Assembly: GCF_000485595.1 (NCBI RefSeq)
Contig: NW_014577573.1
Span: 51,641 to 71,640, forward strand
Source: Priapulus caudatus
Lineage: Eukaryota; Priapulida; Priapulimorpha; Priapulimorphida; Priapulidae
Reading direction: 5' to 3'
Length of the DNA stretch: 20,000 bases
Positions 8,054 through 17,506 of this stretch are shown here, piece after piece. The translations under genes were made by a program, and so were the position numbers. The notes beneath the pieces are model-generated. The model searched no databases. It was not told where the DNA came from and saw nothing but the letters and a program-made list of their open reading frames with translations. Position 1 is the stretch's first letter, and every line of letters begins with the position of its first letter.

Positions 8054-8764
8054 ATGGCGAGTAGTAACGACGTGGAGGTGGCGTTAGATGCCGTCGCGGC
8101 AGATCTGGTGCCGGCCGCAGCGGCGGGCGACGCGACGGACGCGGCACTGCGGGAGACGTGCGCCAGCCTGCAGCGCTGCGTGCAGGTCGACTGCACCACC
8201 GAGAAGGCGCGGCTCGACGACACCGTCGACGAGATGCTGACGCGCCTCGAGGAGTTCTCGTCGCTGCTCGACATCGTGCGCGCCGACAGCGCCCTCTGTC
8301 TCGAGGAGACGATGCCGCGCATCCTCGCCAAGCGGCGCGAGATGGAGCAGGTGTTCGCGTCGGTCGATCAGCTGGAAGCTTTCGTGGCGACTGTCCGGCT
8401 CAATCTGCAGCAGCTGGAGGAGGCCGTGGAGAAGGCTGAGAGCGAGCGCAGCTCTCTTGGCTCCATAAAGAAAGTGCTGTCGTCGACTCTGCCCTCGTTT
8501 CTCTCCAGGATTCCGTCGGGTGCTGGTGCTGCGTCGACGACGAGAGTGCAGCGCGCCCGCAGGTACGTGGCACCGCCCGTGTTTTCGACTGACAGCTACT
8601 TCCAGAAGGATTCCGAATATCAGGAGGCTGTTCAGACGTCGGGTGTCGGATCAGATGTTCCGGATGAATCACTCGCTACTATTGTACCTGGTGACACGAG
8701 TGACCAGGTTTTGATAGAACAGCCGACACCTACTATAGGTGATTCAGACCACCAACCAAATTGA
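8054..8764 (+). CDS. BLOC1S4: BLOC-1 subunit 4 (cappuccino)
   Basis: This intronless 236-codon frame encodes BLOC1S4, a subunit of the octameric BLOC-1 complex that builds endosomal tubules for lysosome-related organelles. Diagnostic matches to vertebrate cappuccino are TRLEEFSSLLDIVRADS (residues about 63-79), MPRILAKRREM, VDQLEAFVATV, LEEAVEKAE and, after the coiled coil, YVAPPVFSTDSYF (about 171-183). Residues about 55-133 have coiled-coil character. The first 45 residues are Ala/Asp-rich and poorly conserved. Beyond SYF about 50 further acidic, Thr/Ser-rich residues extend past the usual end of the vertebrate protein (217 residues). The ATG at 8054 is the first in frame that keeps full homology. 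The first 400 bp is extremely GC- and CpG-rich, then composition falls sharply. A donor-like AAG/GTAAAT lies just before the ATG (8045-8053). Confidence 0.93.
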   Translation: MASSNDVEVALDAVAADLVPAAAAGDATDAALRETCASLQRCVQVDCTTEKARLDDTVDEMLTRLEEFSSLLDIVRADSALCLEETMPRILAKRREMEQVFASVDQLEAFVATVRLNLQQLEEAVEKAESERSSLGSIKKVLSSTLPSFLSRIPSGAGAASTTRVQRARRYVAPPVFSTDSYFQKDSEYQEAVQTSGVGSDVPDESLATIVPGDTSDQVLIEQPTPTIGDSDHQPN

Positions 8765-9405
8765 GGCAACTCTGGTCTTAACAGTGGGCCCCATGACTGA
8801 GTAGTATGCTCTGTTCTAAATTTGTGGCCTACAGAATTAAGCAATGATTAATTTTTTGATGTAAAGAGTCTGAAATGTACACTGCATTTAAATGTAACTT
8901 CACGGATGTTTATTTTTACTAAGCTTGATACATAAACCTATATGTACATGTAGTAACATTACATTTGTGGTTACTAACTGGGTAACAAATTTACACCTTC
9001 TGAAAGTCGAGTTTATTTTTTATATATAATATTCGGTGTAAATTTTTGTCATTTGCTGTCTGCTATACTGGCCCAGATGTTTATCGTATCCCCAGCTATC
9101 ACATCCTGGGCTTTAAGAGAAAAGGCCCAGCCTTTAGTGAAGAACACCATGGCCACCATAGCCAACACCTACTTGTAAATTTGCCTGTTTGAGAAAGGAA
9201 AAGAAATTGACACTGAGTTGCAGATATGCCTGGAGCAGTTGACATTTTTTGAGCACAAGATAAATCGTCAGCTTGAAACTGGTGGTTAATACCCAATGGC
9301 AAGTGATACGATGATATGAATATGAAGGGTAAATATATGACATGTGACAGGCACTGTGCACTTGCTTCATTGTGACATGAATAAAAATGGCCTACCCACA
9401 CTATA
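8765..9405 (+). other. BLOC1S4 3' flank and probable 3' UTR
   Basis: AT-rich sequence follows the BLOC1S4 stop without a coding signal. The only short open frames are on the opposite strand and resemble nothing. The first canonical AATAAA that I see after LYSET is at 9380-9385, so transcripts of either gene could end near 9400. Confidence 0.4.
9380..9385 (+). terminator. Candidate polyadenylation signal AATAAA
   Basis: This is the first AATAAA on the plus strand downstream of the LYSET and BLOC1S4 stops that I could find by eye. A single hexamer is weak evidence. Variant signals such as CATAAA near 8930 could be used instead. Confidence 0.3.
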
Positions 9406-9414
9406 GGGAAAAGG

Positions 9415-9552
9415 GATAACGCTCCATTAGGAGTGTTTCCAACTTTGATATCATTAATGATTAATGATTAATGATTGATAATCCTAACTCTAACCCTAAC
9501 CCTAACCACTAATGACATTAAAGTTAGGAACACTCCTAATGGAGTATCACCC
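9415..9552. mobile_element. Small foldback MITE (138 bp) with CCCTAA tract
   Basis: Arms of about 40 bp (9415-9455 and 9510-9552) are inverted copies sharing CTCCATTAGGAGTGTT and an AACTTT...ATCATTA-like inner part. Between them lie a TTAATGA heptamer repeat (about 9452-9478) and a CTAACCCTAACCCTAACC tract (9490-9507). A 9-bp direct repeat GGGAAAAGG flanks it (9406-9414 and 9553-9561), a good candidate target duplication. No protein is encoded. Confidence 0.8.
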
Positions 9553-9584
9553 GGGAAAAGGCTGGTCAAGGTATAAGCAACCAT

Positions 9585-9660
9585 GGTGCAAAAATGGAGG
9601 CCAATTGTCAGATTGTAGATTTCAGAGATTTATGAGAGCACGGCCCAATAAATGGCGACA
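9585..9660. repeat. Second copy of the dispersed repeat seen at 6037-6115
   Basis: The shared strings TGCAAAA-TGGAGG-CA, then TCAGAT, and a terminal GAG-ACGGCCCAAT-like stretch appear in the same order as in the earlier copy, with small indels. Identity is moderate, so both are old. Confidence 0.5.
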
Positions 9661-12600
9661 CTGAGAACCTACAGGTTTATATTTTGGATAGTGGAATATG
9701 GATGGTTTAATCACTCTCAAGAAATCAGTAAGGATTATTGTCATTTTCATTATTTACTCATTTTGAGAGTTAAATGTGCTTTCTATTATTAAATACAAAC
9801 AAAAGCAGTGTAGTGAGCTTTTAATGCTGAAGATGTGGATTAGTTTTATTTTGGTTCTGCAAGAAATGAGGGAAATGTGGAGTAAGTGAATGTCATACCT
9901 CTGCTTGAGTTAACTAGTCTTAACATCATAACTTGGTTAATAATATCTATGCACGTGAAGTTAATAATTGTGGTTTATTGTTTTAAAATCATGCAGCTTT
10001 CGCAGCAAGGTGGCGAGGATGACAATCTGGTATGAGTGTGTGTTCATATGTATCCAATGCATCGTATTGATGTGTCATTACTCGTACTCTAGGACATTAT
10101 TAGCCCAGGTTGCATTTGCCATTTTCATACACGATTCATTTCTTATAATTGTCTTGCGTTGCTTTGGTGAAAATAGTAACCCGATGCCATTTGAAACAGC
10201 GTGTCAATTTATCCCGCAAGTACAATTATTAATATATTTTGTGTTTGGATATATGGTCCTGAAATTGCAATCAAATCACGGTTGCTATATTGGTAATTTG
10301 CTATTAATAACTACTATAAGGTATAGGTAAAGTATAAGGTATAGATGTAGTACGTTTGGGTGCACTGTGTTTCCAGTTGCTTTAGTTTCTGAACCAATAT
10401 CAATAAAACAACTGTAAATACCACAGACAATTGTAGTAAGATGTAAATTACGTTCAGAAAGTGATTGCACTGCGTATTCTAACCGTTCCATCAAGTTTAC
10501 TGAATTATAATCGTCGTTATAAACTTATCTCACACCCAGCTGTACCCACTGACGTCAACCTAGGAGTTATTATATGGAATACGCAAGGAACTGGTCATGA
10601 AATAGGAATTGGTTTCCTTGTAGCTACACACTCCTCACAAGAAGGCCAATTCTGCATGCCACGCTAGGGGCTCGAATCTAGTTTATGACCCCGGTTAGGG
10701 CTTGGAGCTTACAATTATATGCAAAACTGTGAAATCAGATGTACCAGTAATATGATAGATTTTGATATATATGCATATTAACTAGAGTAGATAATAACAC
10801 TTGATGTTATTATCTACTCTTGATATTAAAAATAGCATGAAAATTGAGTACAGCAACAACAGGTGCCAGCTTCAAGGGGGTGTTTGTGGATGCATGGTGA
10901 CCTAACGCCTCAAACGGGACTATACTTGCTGTGTGATATTTTATATACTGATATTAACTAGTATTGTTAATTTTGAACTGCAAATCCTTGGCATACATGT
11001 GCAGAATAAAGACAGATTGTTAAACCCTGGATAAAATTGAACAAATTCTTAAATGTTAAGAATATTTACTTCTTTCTCAGTTCAAACACCCTGAAAACCC
11101 ATAGACAACGTCTGACAAACCACGAAGCAATTCCCCACACCTAACAAATTTCAGAAAGTGTTAGTTATATGTACAAAAGTTTTATTTCGAACAATTTTAT
11201 TTAGAAAGCAGTTAAAAAGTAAATTTACGACAATGTTAGTCAAACTCCTTGTCTAAGCTGGAAAGTGGTAAAAAACTGACAACAACATTAAATAAATTCA
11301 GAACTGATTTTTATAATATTGCAGTGTATACACTGACAAGGAACTGCACATGTAACTAGTGTCAAATTGCTTCTACCTGAGATACTATAACTACATGCTT
11401 GCCTATAAATGAATATTAGTACATACTGATTTTTTTACAAATCAAAACTGCAAAGGTATAGGCCCTACATGGTAATATTTGACCACGTTATCACAAATAC
11501 AGTTTTAATAATAACCACTACTCTGCAATGCAGCTCCTATATATATATACCACAATATCATGAACCTACGAATATTGAATTGGAAATGCAGTATTTATTG
11601 GTCATGGAGAAAATGTTTTCCATAATACGTACAGGTTGTACCTACTACAGACTGGCAACGGCATGAACATACTGTAATGACATTACGTGATTCTATCTGG
11701 CAGATGTGGTCCCTAGCAGATAAACCGACTGTATTTACATGGGTTCGCAAAGGTTTGGATCTATCAATGCAAGACCTGCTAGGGAAATACCATGTTGCAG
11801 TATTATAAGTGTTATAAGGGTGCATGATGCTTATATTTGTCAGAAAACAGATCACTGGTTCACTTAATTTGCTATTCAAGTGCAAGTGGAAATAGACATT
11901 TGCTGCAAAAACTTCGCAGTCAAATCTTTGATATATTGGGAGGAAAAAGTCGAGACCATTACCATCAATTGATAAGGTGAAAACGTGCTTGAGACATTAC
12001 ATTAAAGTTTCAGTACAGAATTCGCTGCTATATGATTTTGGAATTAGATTTTTCACAAATCTACAAGTCAATGTCAGGTACCATGGTGGCACAATAAATG
12101 TGTGATTAACAAAACAGGACATTGGGTGCGGTGGTCGTGTAATAAGTATTAGCGTGAACCTATGCATATTGAAACTATATAGACTTATAACATCAGGAGT
12201 GTACTAAGAATGATCTTCATATAGCATACTGTCAATCACATGTATATCAATACTATTATTGTACTGCCTATCCAAAAGAAAGTAATAAAAATGAATATGT
12301 AGGTGCTCGCATGGAAAATAGGGCAATTCTGAGTCAATTTTCATTCAATTTAGAAATTATGGACCACATAACCAAACACTGGTTATATAAGCGGCATGGT
12401 TGCAGTAATTTTAAAATCATTCGGGTTAGGGAAACATTGGTGTTTAGGGATGCTTGCTTTCCTATGACCTATGCAGTTAGAAAACCCTGATAAATCAAGC
12501 AGTGTCTAAAGTCTTCCCTTTGCACACAATATGATAATGCAGTTCTCAAATCGGATATCTACCTAACAAACTACACAATTGGGGAGGTTTACAGATTATG

Positions 12601-13286
12601 TAATAAATACATTTTTTATGAATAGAACATTTTATACACAATCAATATCTGATGAAAAATCACTGCATGGGTCCCATCATAAACTTTCCAAAATGCACAA
12701 ATATGAACAATACCACATTTCCTAGATATCAAACAAAAACGATGGCTTGTGGTTGAATGCAGCGAAGTGTATACATTAGATTATGTACTCACCATTGTTT
12801 CACTATAGACAATCAACAAGTTGGACACTAGTAAAATAATATGCATACATGTTTTGGAATCGATAACATTTCATTAGTTGCTGCTATATCCTTCATAAAA
12901 TTAATGAACAAAACAGCATTCAGTAAAGCTATAAAGGAAAATACCTACAGGAATGATGTGTGTCATAATAACCTTTCCGTTGCAATTGCAGGCATAACTG
13001 TCATCTGATAGTTACAATATTGAAATGTCAATAGGGCTGAAATTTATCATACGTTTACTAGCTTTGCAATTTAGGCAACCATGTTTAGTTTACATCTTCG
13101 GTATGAAATTATCACACTGGTAATCCCATGTGAGTATGGTAGGTAGTGGCAGCAAATACTATATATGCTTTTCCAAAGCATGCATGTTATGGTACAGGTT
13201 TTTTATATCATCGTGGGTATCCATATAAATGATATATACCTGTAAACCGGAAATATGTCACTTTTATACTAAAAGCAACGATCACG
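9661..13286. other. Gene-poor stretch between BLOC1S4 and PPP5C
   Basis: AT-rich DNA in which I recognise no gene. The longest frame (9968-10330, plus, 120 codons from a TTG) is hydrophobic and Cys-rich but matches no family I know. It could be chance or one exon of an unknown membrane protein. The right end (left of 13287) should contain the 3' UTR of PPP5C. No clear AATAAA on the minus strand lies close to its stop. A single GGGTTAGGG occurs near 12423. Confidence 0.35.
10784..10820. repeat. Perfect 16-bp hairpin
   Basis: AGAGTAGATAATAACA (10784-10799) is followed after the 5-nt loop CTTGA by its exact reverse complement (10805-10820). The stem is AT-rich and has no long terminal T-run beside it. 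It is too short for a typical microRNA precursor unless the flanks also pair. Confidence 0.85.
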
Positions 13287-13343
13287 TCACATCATTCCAA
13301 ACAAGGAGTTTGCATATGCCATCGGTCTCACCTGCGGATGAGG
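13287..13343 (-). CDS. PPP5C: PPP5C last coding exon
   Basis: After acceptor TTCTTGCAG the exon reads [18 protein letters not shown] and a TGA stop. Human PP5 ends PHPNVKPMAYANTLLQLGMM, so the assignment is firm although the coding part is only 57 bp. It is separated from the previous exon by a 2,171-bp intron filled by the minisatellite. Confidence 0.96.
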   Translation of the reverse strand, partial: PHPQVRPMAYANSLFGMM

Positions 13344-16300
13344 CTGCAAGAAACGTTTTTTGAAAATTAGACATTAATTTTACACACAAAAGCTGAAGTC
13401 AAGTAGCAGAAAGGAAATTTACAGTTGCAGTTTGCCCCAATTCTTTTGTAACAATAGCTAATGTAAGTTCAAATTTATGATAGAACTCAATTTTAACTCT
13501 CCAATGCAGTGATGTGCAGAGCTTGTTTACCCATGAAAGGAACACTTACCCATAGATTGTGCCATGCAAGCAGAAGTGATCAAGGCTACGTAAAGCTAGG
13601 TAAATGGGGGTTAGGTGACATGATGCGGTGTGAGCTTAGGTATGAGAGGATGACATGGGGTGAGGTGAGGCGAGGTGAGGTGGGGTGAGGAGAGATGAGG
13701 CTAGGTGACCGTGAAGTGAAGGGAAGTGAGGTGAGGTTAGGTGTGAGATAGTGTGAGGGGAAGTGAGGTAAGATGAGGTTAGATTTAAGTGGGTTGGGTG
13801 AGGCAAGGTGAGGTAAGGTACTGCTAGAAGAGATGCAGTAAGTTAATGTGAGGTAAGGTGGTGTGATGTTAGATGAGGTTAGATAGGGTGAGATGCAGTG
13901 AGGTAAGGTGGTGTGATGTTAGATGAGGTGAGATGAGGTAAGATAGTGTGATGTTAGACGAGGTGAGGTGAGGTTAGGTAAGGTAAGGTAGTGTGATGTT
14001 AGATGAGGTGAGGTGAGGTAAGGTAGTGTGATGTTAGATGAGGTGAGGTGAGGTAAGGTAGTGTGATGTTAGATGAGGTGAGGTGAGGTAAGGTAGTGTG
14101 ATGTTAGATAGAGTGAGACGGAGGTTAAAGATGAGTCTCGAATGTCTAAGACTGACCCGTGAGGGGGGGGGGTGAAGCATAGGTAGTAGTAGTTGAGGTC
14201 GAGTGAGTCAGGAGTGTGTGTCCTAGTGGCGATGCAGATGAGGTAAGTAGTATTTAGTTAGAGCGTGGGTAATAGATGTATGTTCAGGTGAGGTGAGAGT
14301 AAGAGTAGTGTGATTAAGATGAGAATGAGTTGCAGCGCTAATAAGTGTGATCTTAGATTAGCGTGAGATGAGCGTAGGTAGTGTGATGTTAATACAGGTG
14401 AGGTGAGGTGAGGTAAGGGAGATTAGGTGTAAGAATGACGGCCAGGTGAGGTAAGGTAGTGTGATGTTAGACGAGGTAGATAAGGTGAGGCGGCCAAGGT
14501 GAGGTGAGGTGAGGTGTGATTTGAGGTAGGGTAAGAGTGGGGTGAGGGGAAGTGAGGTAAGATGAGGTTAGGTCTCACACGAGAATGCGATTGTGGCTTT
14601 GTGGACCCGGGTGAGGTGTCTCAGTCGGCGCTGGGTTGGAGTGGAGGTATCTAGATAGAGAGTGAGGCTATACAATGCTAGACTGCACGGTGAGCAGTTT
14701 GAGGTAATATGCTAGATGCGTGCAGGTCGCAGGTAATGCTAGATGGAGGTGTAGGTGAGGTAATGCTAGAGTGACGCTGAGTGACAGGTGAATTGCTTAG
14801 AACTGAGTGAGGTGGGTAATGCTAGATGAGGTTAGGTGAGGTGAGGCTAATGCTAGACTGAGGCGAGGTGAGGTACAATGCTAGATCGACGCGAGGTCAA
14901 GCGTTAATCGCTTAGATTTGGAAGTGAGGTGCAGCGTCAAGCTAGATGCAGCGTGAGGCTGAGGTTAATGCTAGAATGAGGTGACGGTGAGGATAACGCC
15001 TGAGATGAAGGTGAAGGTGAGGTAAATGTAGATTGAGGTGAGGTGACGGTAAGCTAGACTGAGTGTGAAGGTGAGTGTATATGCTCACGATGAGGTGAGG
15101 TGAGGTAATGCTAGATGAGGTGAGGTGAGGTAATGCTAGATGAGGCGAGGTGAGGTAATGCTAGATGAGGTGAGGTGAGGTAATGCTAGATGAGGTGAGG
15201 TGAGGTAATGCTAGATGAGGTGAGGTGAGGTAATGCTAGACGAGGCGAGGTGAGGTAATGCTAGACGAGGCGAGGTGAGGTAATGCTAGACGAGGCGAGG
15301 TGAGGTAATGCTAGATGAGGTGAGGTGATGTAATGCTAGATGAGGCGAGGTGAGGTAATGCTAGATGCGGTGAGGTGAGGTGAGGCAAGGTACTGGTAGT
15401 GTGATGTTAGATGAAGTGAGGTGAGGTGAGGCTAGGTGAGATAAGGTGAAGTAAGTTTAAGTAGGGTGGGATTAGGTGAGTACAATTTTTACGCATGGGT
15501 TTACACATGCTTACCACTGCGTCATAGCTCACGAAGTCCCGTTGCAACTTTCCATCGACTACTTTGAGTTGGACAAATGCTCCCTTGTTTCCCATTTGAT
15601 CACTAAAAGACCAAGGACAATAATAACTATACAGGAAAATCCTACAAGACTCCTGTGCAATACAGCATATAGATACAAAATAAAGTACAGAAATCAGACT
15701 TGTTAACATTTTACAATTTCAAGTTAAATTAAGTTAGCGTAATTTTTTTTACACACACATATATACATATATATATGCATGTGAGTGTATGAAATATAAT
15801 CTTTATCTGCGGCTGCATATAATGAAATATAATTGTATTATATAGAAACCTCTACTTATTCTATTCAATACACAGCCACAACACTAACGTTTGGGATTGG
15901 TACCATTTGGAATATTTGACAAATCTAGGCTCCTCTACTTCCCAGCCCACCACTCAGCCCACCTCTACCCTGCTTAACCATTCTAATCCTCAGCACATCC
16001 CAGCTCACATCCTCTCAGCCCCAGCACCTTCCAGCTTATTGACTCTAGGCCCACCTTCTCCCACCTCCCTCTTGTAGGCTCCATCACATACTAGATAACC
16101 TCTAGGTCCCTCCTCCAGCTTTCCTCTCAGCCCCCCACCACCACCACCCAGCTTCCCTATCAAACCCACCCTCACCCAGACTCCCTACAAGCCCCACCCT
16201 GACCATCACCGTGTGTGAATACGCACCAATAGTTGGGAGCAGAGAAGACAGTGATGCATTTGCCATTGTGGGTCACCTCGTAGCCCTTATCCTTCACCTC

Positions 16301-17506
16301 GTGACTGCGAATGATGAAGTCTAGATTGTTCTTCTTCAGAAAGCTGTCGGTAATGTCACTGCCAAACTGGATACCAACACCACGCTTGCTTGATGAGCGA
16401 CCGGGCGCCTCCATTGGGTCCGACCACAGCAGTTCGCACATCATACCTGTGCATGTGAGCACACACACATTACACCTGCTCACATACATATGCATTACAC
16501 CTGTGCACACACAGATGTGTTACACCTGTCCACACATGCACGCATTATACCTGCCCACATACACACATCATGTGCGCAGGCAGGTACATGCACGTATATC
16601 ACACCTGCATCATGCCATAATATGTCAGCATTCAGAGTAAGACAATGTACAATGCAGATAATGAAACTGCCGTAAATTGAGTACAATACCAATTACCATG
16701 GGGGTAAAGAAATTAACATTTATTTGACTTTGTATACTTCTGGTGTGCATGTGCGTGCGTGCGTGCGTGTGTGTGTGTCTGTGTGTGTGTGTGTGTATGT
16801 GTGTGTACGCGCACGTGCGTGCGTGCATGTGCCTGAGTACGTGCATGCGTGTGTGATAGAGAGGGGGAGGGGTCATGACAATGTGTCTGGTTTATACACT
16901 CGTGATAATGATAATGTTGATCCTAAATACATATGACAAACAGTCTTCAGGATTATTCCGCATACAGGTGTTCTGAAATGACATACATATCAAGAAGATA
17001 ATACATAAAAAATGTGTACGAATATGTGTAGGAATGTTGTGTAATAAACCTTCACACCTTCATCTGGTGGCTGCCTGTTCCTATCAATCTTGCGTAAGTC
17101 GTCCAGTGTCGTGGTGTCATCCTTGAACAATCCTCCATGCATTACCTAGCAAGATATGCACAATGAGAGCTACTTAGGGAAACGTGAAGGGTTAATTTAA
17201 TCTACCAATAATTTAACATAAATGATATAGCACTGTCAGACTAATATAGTTAAAATAGCCTTTTACGATATTCATCACACATTGATGATACATTTGAACC
17301 CCGAAAATAGGTGACCTGTATTTTATCTTTTGACCAGTAACTAGAATGAAAACAGCAGCTTACAAGGACTTTGTTATTGATGCAATGAGCCAGAGGCAGG
17401 AGGTTGAAGACCTCAGTGAATAGATCACCCATTTGTGGCGTGTACTTGGATTTCACTTCACCATAGAAACCATACATTTGGTTCATCGTCTCACTCTCGT
17501 GGTTAC
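13287..17506 (-). CDS. PPP5C: Serine/threonine protein phosphatase 5, catalytic C-terminal part
   Basis: Five minus-strand exons, 17364-17506, 17058-17145, 16227-16446, 15515-15602 and 13287-13343, join in phase through GT-AG introns. They encode the last 198 or so residues of PP5, a TPR-containing PPP phosphatase that works with Hsp90. Visible PPP active-site motifs are GNHE, VMHGGLF, LLWSDP, IIRSHE and SAPNYCDQ, which include the metal ligands Asn and two His and the catalytic His of the family. PP5-specific marks are [27 protein letters not shown] and the C-terminal [18 protein letters not shown]. The final helix contacts the TPR domain in autoinhibited PP5. It is two residues shorter than in human. 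The GDTHG and GDFVDRG exons, linker and TPRs are missing as intact sequence. A broken match to one of them lies at 18721-18835. Confidence 0.97.
13640..15478. repeat. TGAGG-based minisatellite with 35-bp and 25-bp higher-order units
   Basis: About 1.8 kb on the plus strand is made of TGAGG/TAAGG pentamers. At about 13991-14110 a 35-bp unit (GTGTGATGTTAGATG plus four pentamers) repeats with exact steps (13991, 14026, 14061, 14096). At 15106-15380 a 25-bp unit (TGAGG x3 plus TAATGCTAGA) repeats eleven times with exact 25-bp steps. Between about 14110 and 15090 the units are irregular with many single-base indels and a run of ten Gs (about 14163). The array lies in the last intron of PPP5C. In the transcript it is pyrimidine-rich (CCUCA). 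Confidence 0.97.
15515..15602 (-). CDS. PPP5C: PPP5C exon DQMGNKGAF
   Basis: Acceptor GGTCTTTTAG and donor GTAAGC bound 88 bp. The first base completes Cys of NYC, then [20 protein letters not shown] and RDFVSYDAV in phase 0. The minisatellite begins 36 bp downstream on the gene strand. Confidence 0.96.
15925..16195. repeat. C/T-rich imperfect repeat in a PPP5C intron
   Basis: The plus strand is rich in CCCAGCCCACC, CTCAGC and CCACCTC motifs at irregular spacing, and becomes CCACCACCACC near 16135. It ends about 30 bp from the exon at 16227-16446. No coding signal. Confidence 0.6.
16227..16446 (-). CDS. PPP5C: PPP5C exon with LLWSDP, RSHE and SAPNY
   Basis: Acceptor CATGCACAG and donor GTGCGT bound 220 bp: two bases of Gly, 72 codons and two bases of Cys. 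It reads [48 protein letters not shown] and ITVFSAPNY. The acceptor lies at the edge of a 25-bp tandem repeat whose unit resembles it. Confidence 0.97.
16441..16610. repeat. 25-bp tandem repeat overlapping a PPP5C splice acceptor
   Basis: ACCTG recurs at 16445, 16474, 16499, 16524, 16549 and 16603, giving 29-, 25-, 25-, 25- and 54-bp steps, within units like CATTACACCTGTCCACACATG. On the gene strand each unit reads CAGGTGTAATG-like, resembling the true acceptor CAG/GTATGATG at 16446. Confidence 0.75.
16744..16855. repeat. (GT)n/(GTGC)n microsatellite
   Basis: Alternating purine-pyrimidine sequence with TGTG and GTGCGTGC runs in the PPP5C intron between exons 17058-17145 and 16227-16446. Open frames over it are artefacts of the repeat. 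Confidence 0.95.
17058..17145 (-). CDS. PPP5C: PPP5C exon with the MHGGL motif
   Basis: Acceptor TTGCTAG and donor GTGTGA bound 88 bp. The exon reads [20 protein letters not shown], then DRNRQPPDE and one base of Gly. The His is a metal ligand in PPP enzymes. Confidence 0.96.
17364..17506 (-). CDS. PPP5C: PPP5C exon with the GNHE motif
   Basis: Acceptor ATGATTTCAG and donor GTAAGC bound 143 bp. GT completes Gly, then [20 protein letters not shown] and [13 protein letters not shown], ending INNKVL in phase 0. It carries the metal-binding Asn and catalytic His of the phosphatase. Human PP5 has GNHETDNMNQIYGFEGEVKA here. Confidence 0.97.

Noticed and set aside
8158-8672. Alternative-frame ORFs on both strands within BLOC1S4.
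   Set aside because: They are shadows caused by high GC content. All homology lies in the frame starting at 8054.
10640-10700. Possible tRNA B-box GGCTCGAATCT near 10668.
   Set aside because: No A-box at the right distance and no acceptor-stem pairing.
13640-15478. CRISPR-like array.
   Set aside because: Repeats are directly adjacent and lack unique spacers, and the context is a eukaryotic intron. It is a minisatellite.
15407-15514. PP5 C-terminus read straight on from the exon at 15515, giving MCKPMRKN and a tail encoded by the minisatellite.
   Set aside because: KPM looks like the PP5 tail, but a consensus donor GTAAGC follows GTG at 15515, and the true last exon with [16 protein letters not shown] and a stop is found at 13287-13343 in matching phase.
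16172-16510. Continuous minus-strand frame extending the LLWSDP exon on both sides.
   Set aside because: The extensions are repeat-derived ([11 protein letters not shown]) or run through the donor GTGCGT. Homology stops exactly at the splice sites.
16625-16936. Open frames rich in His-Thr or Cys-Val over 16744-16855.
   Set aside because: They are translations of a GT/GTGC microsatellite within an intron.
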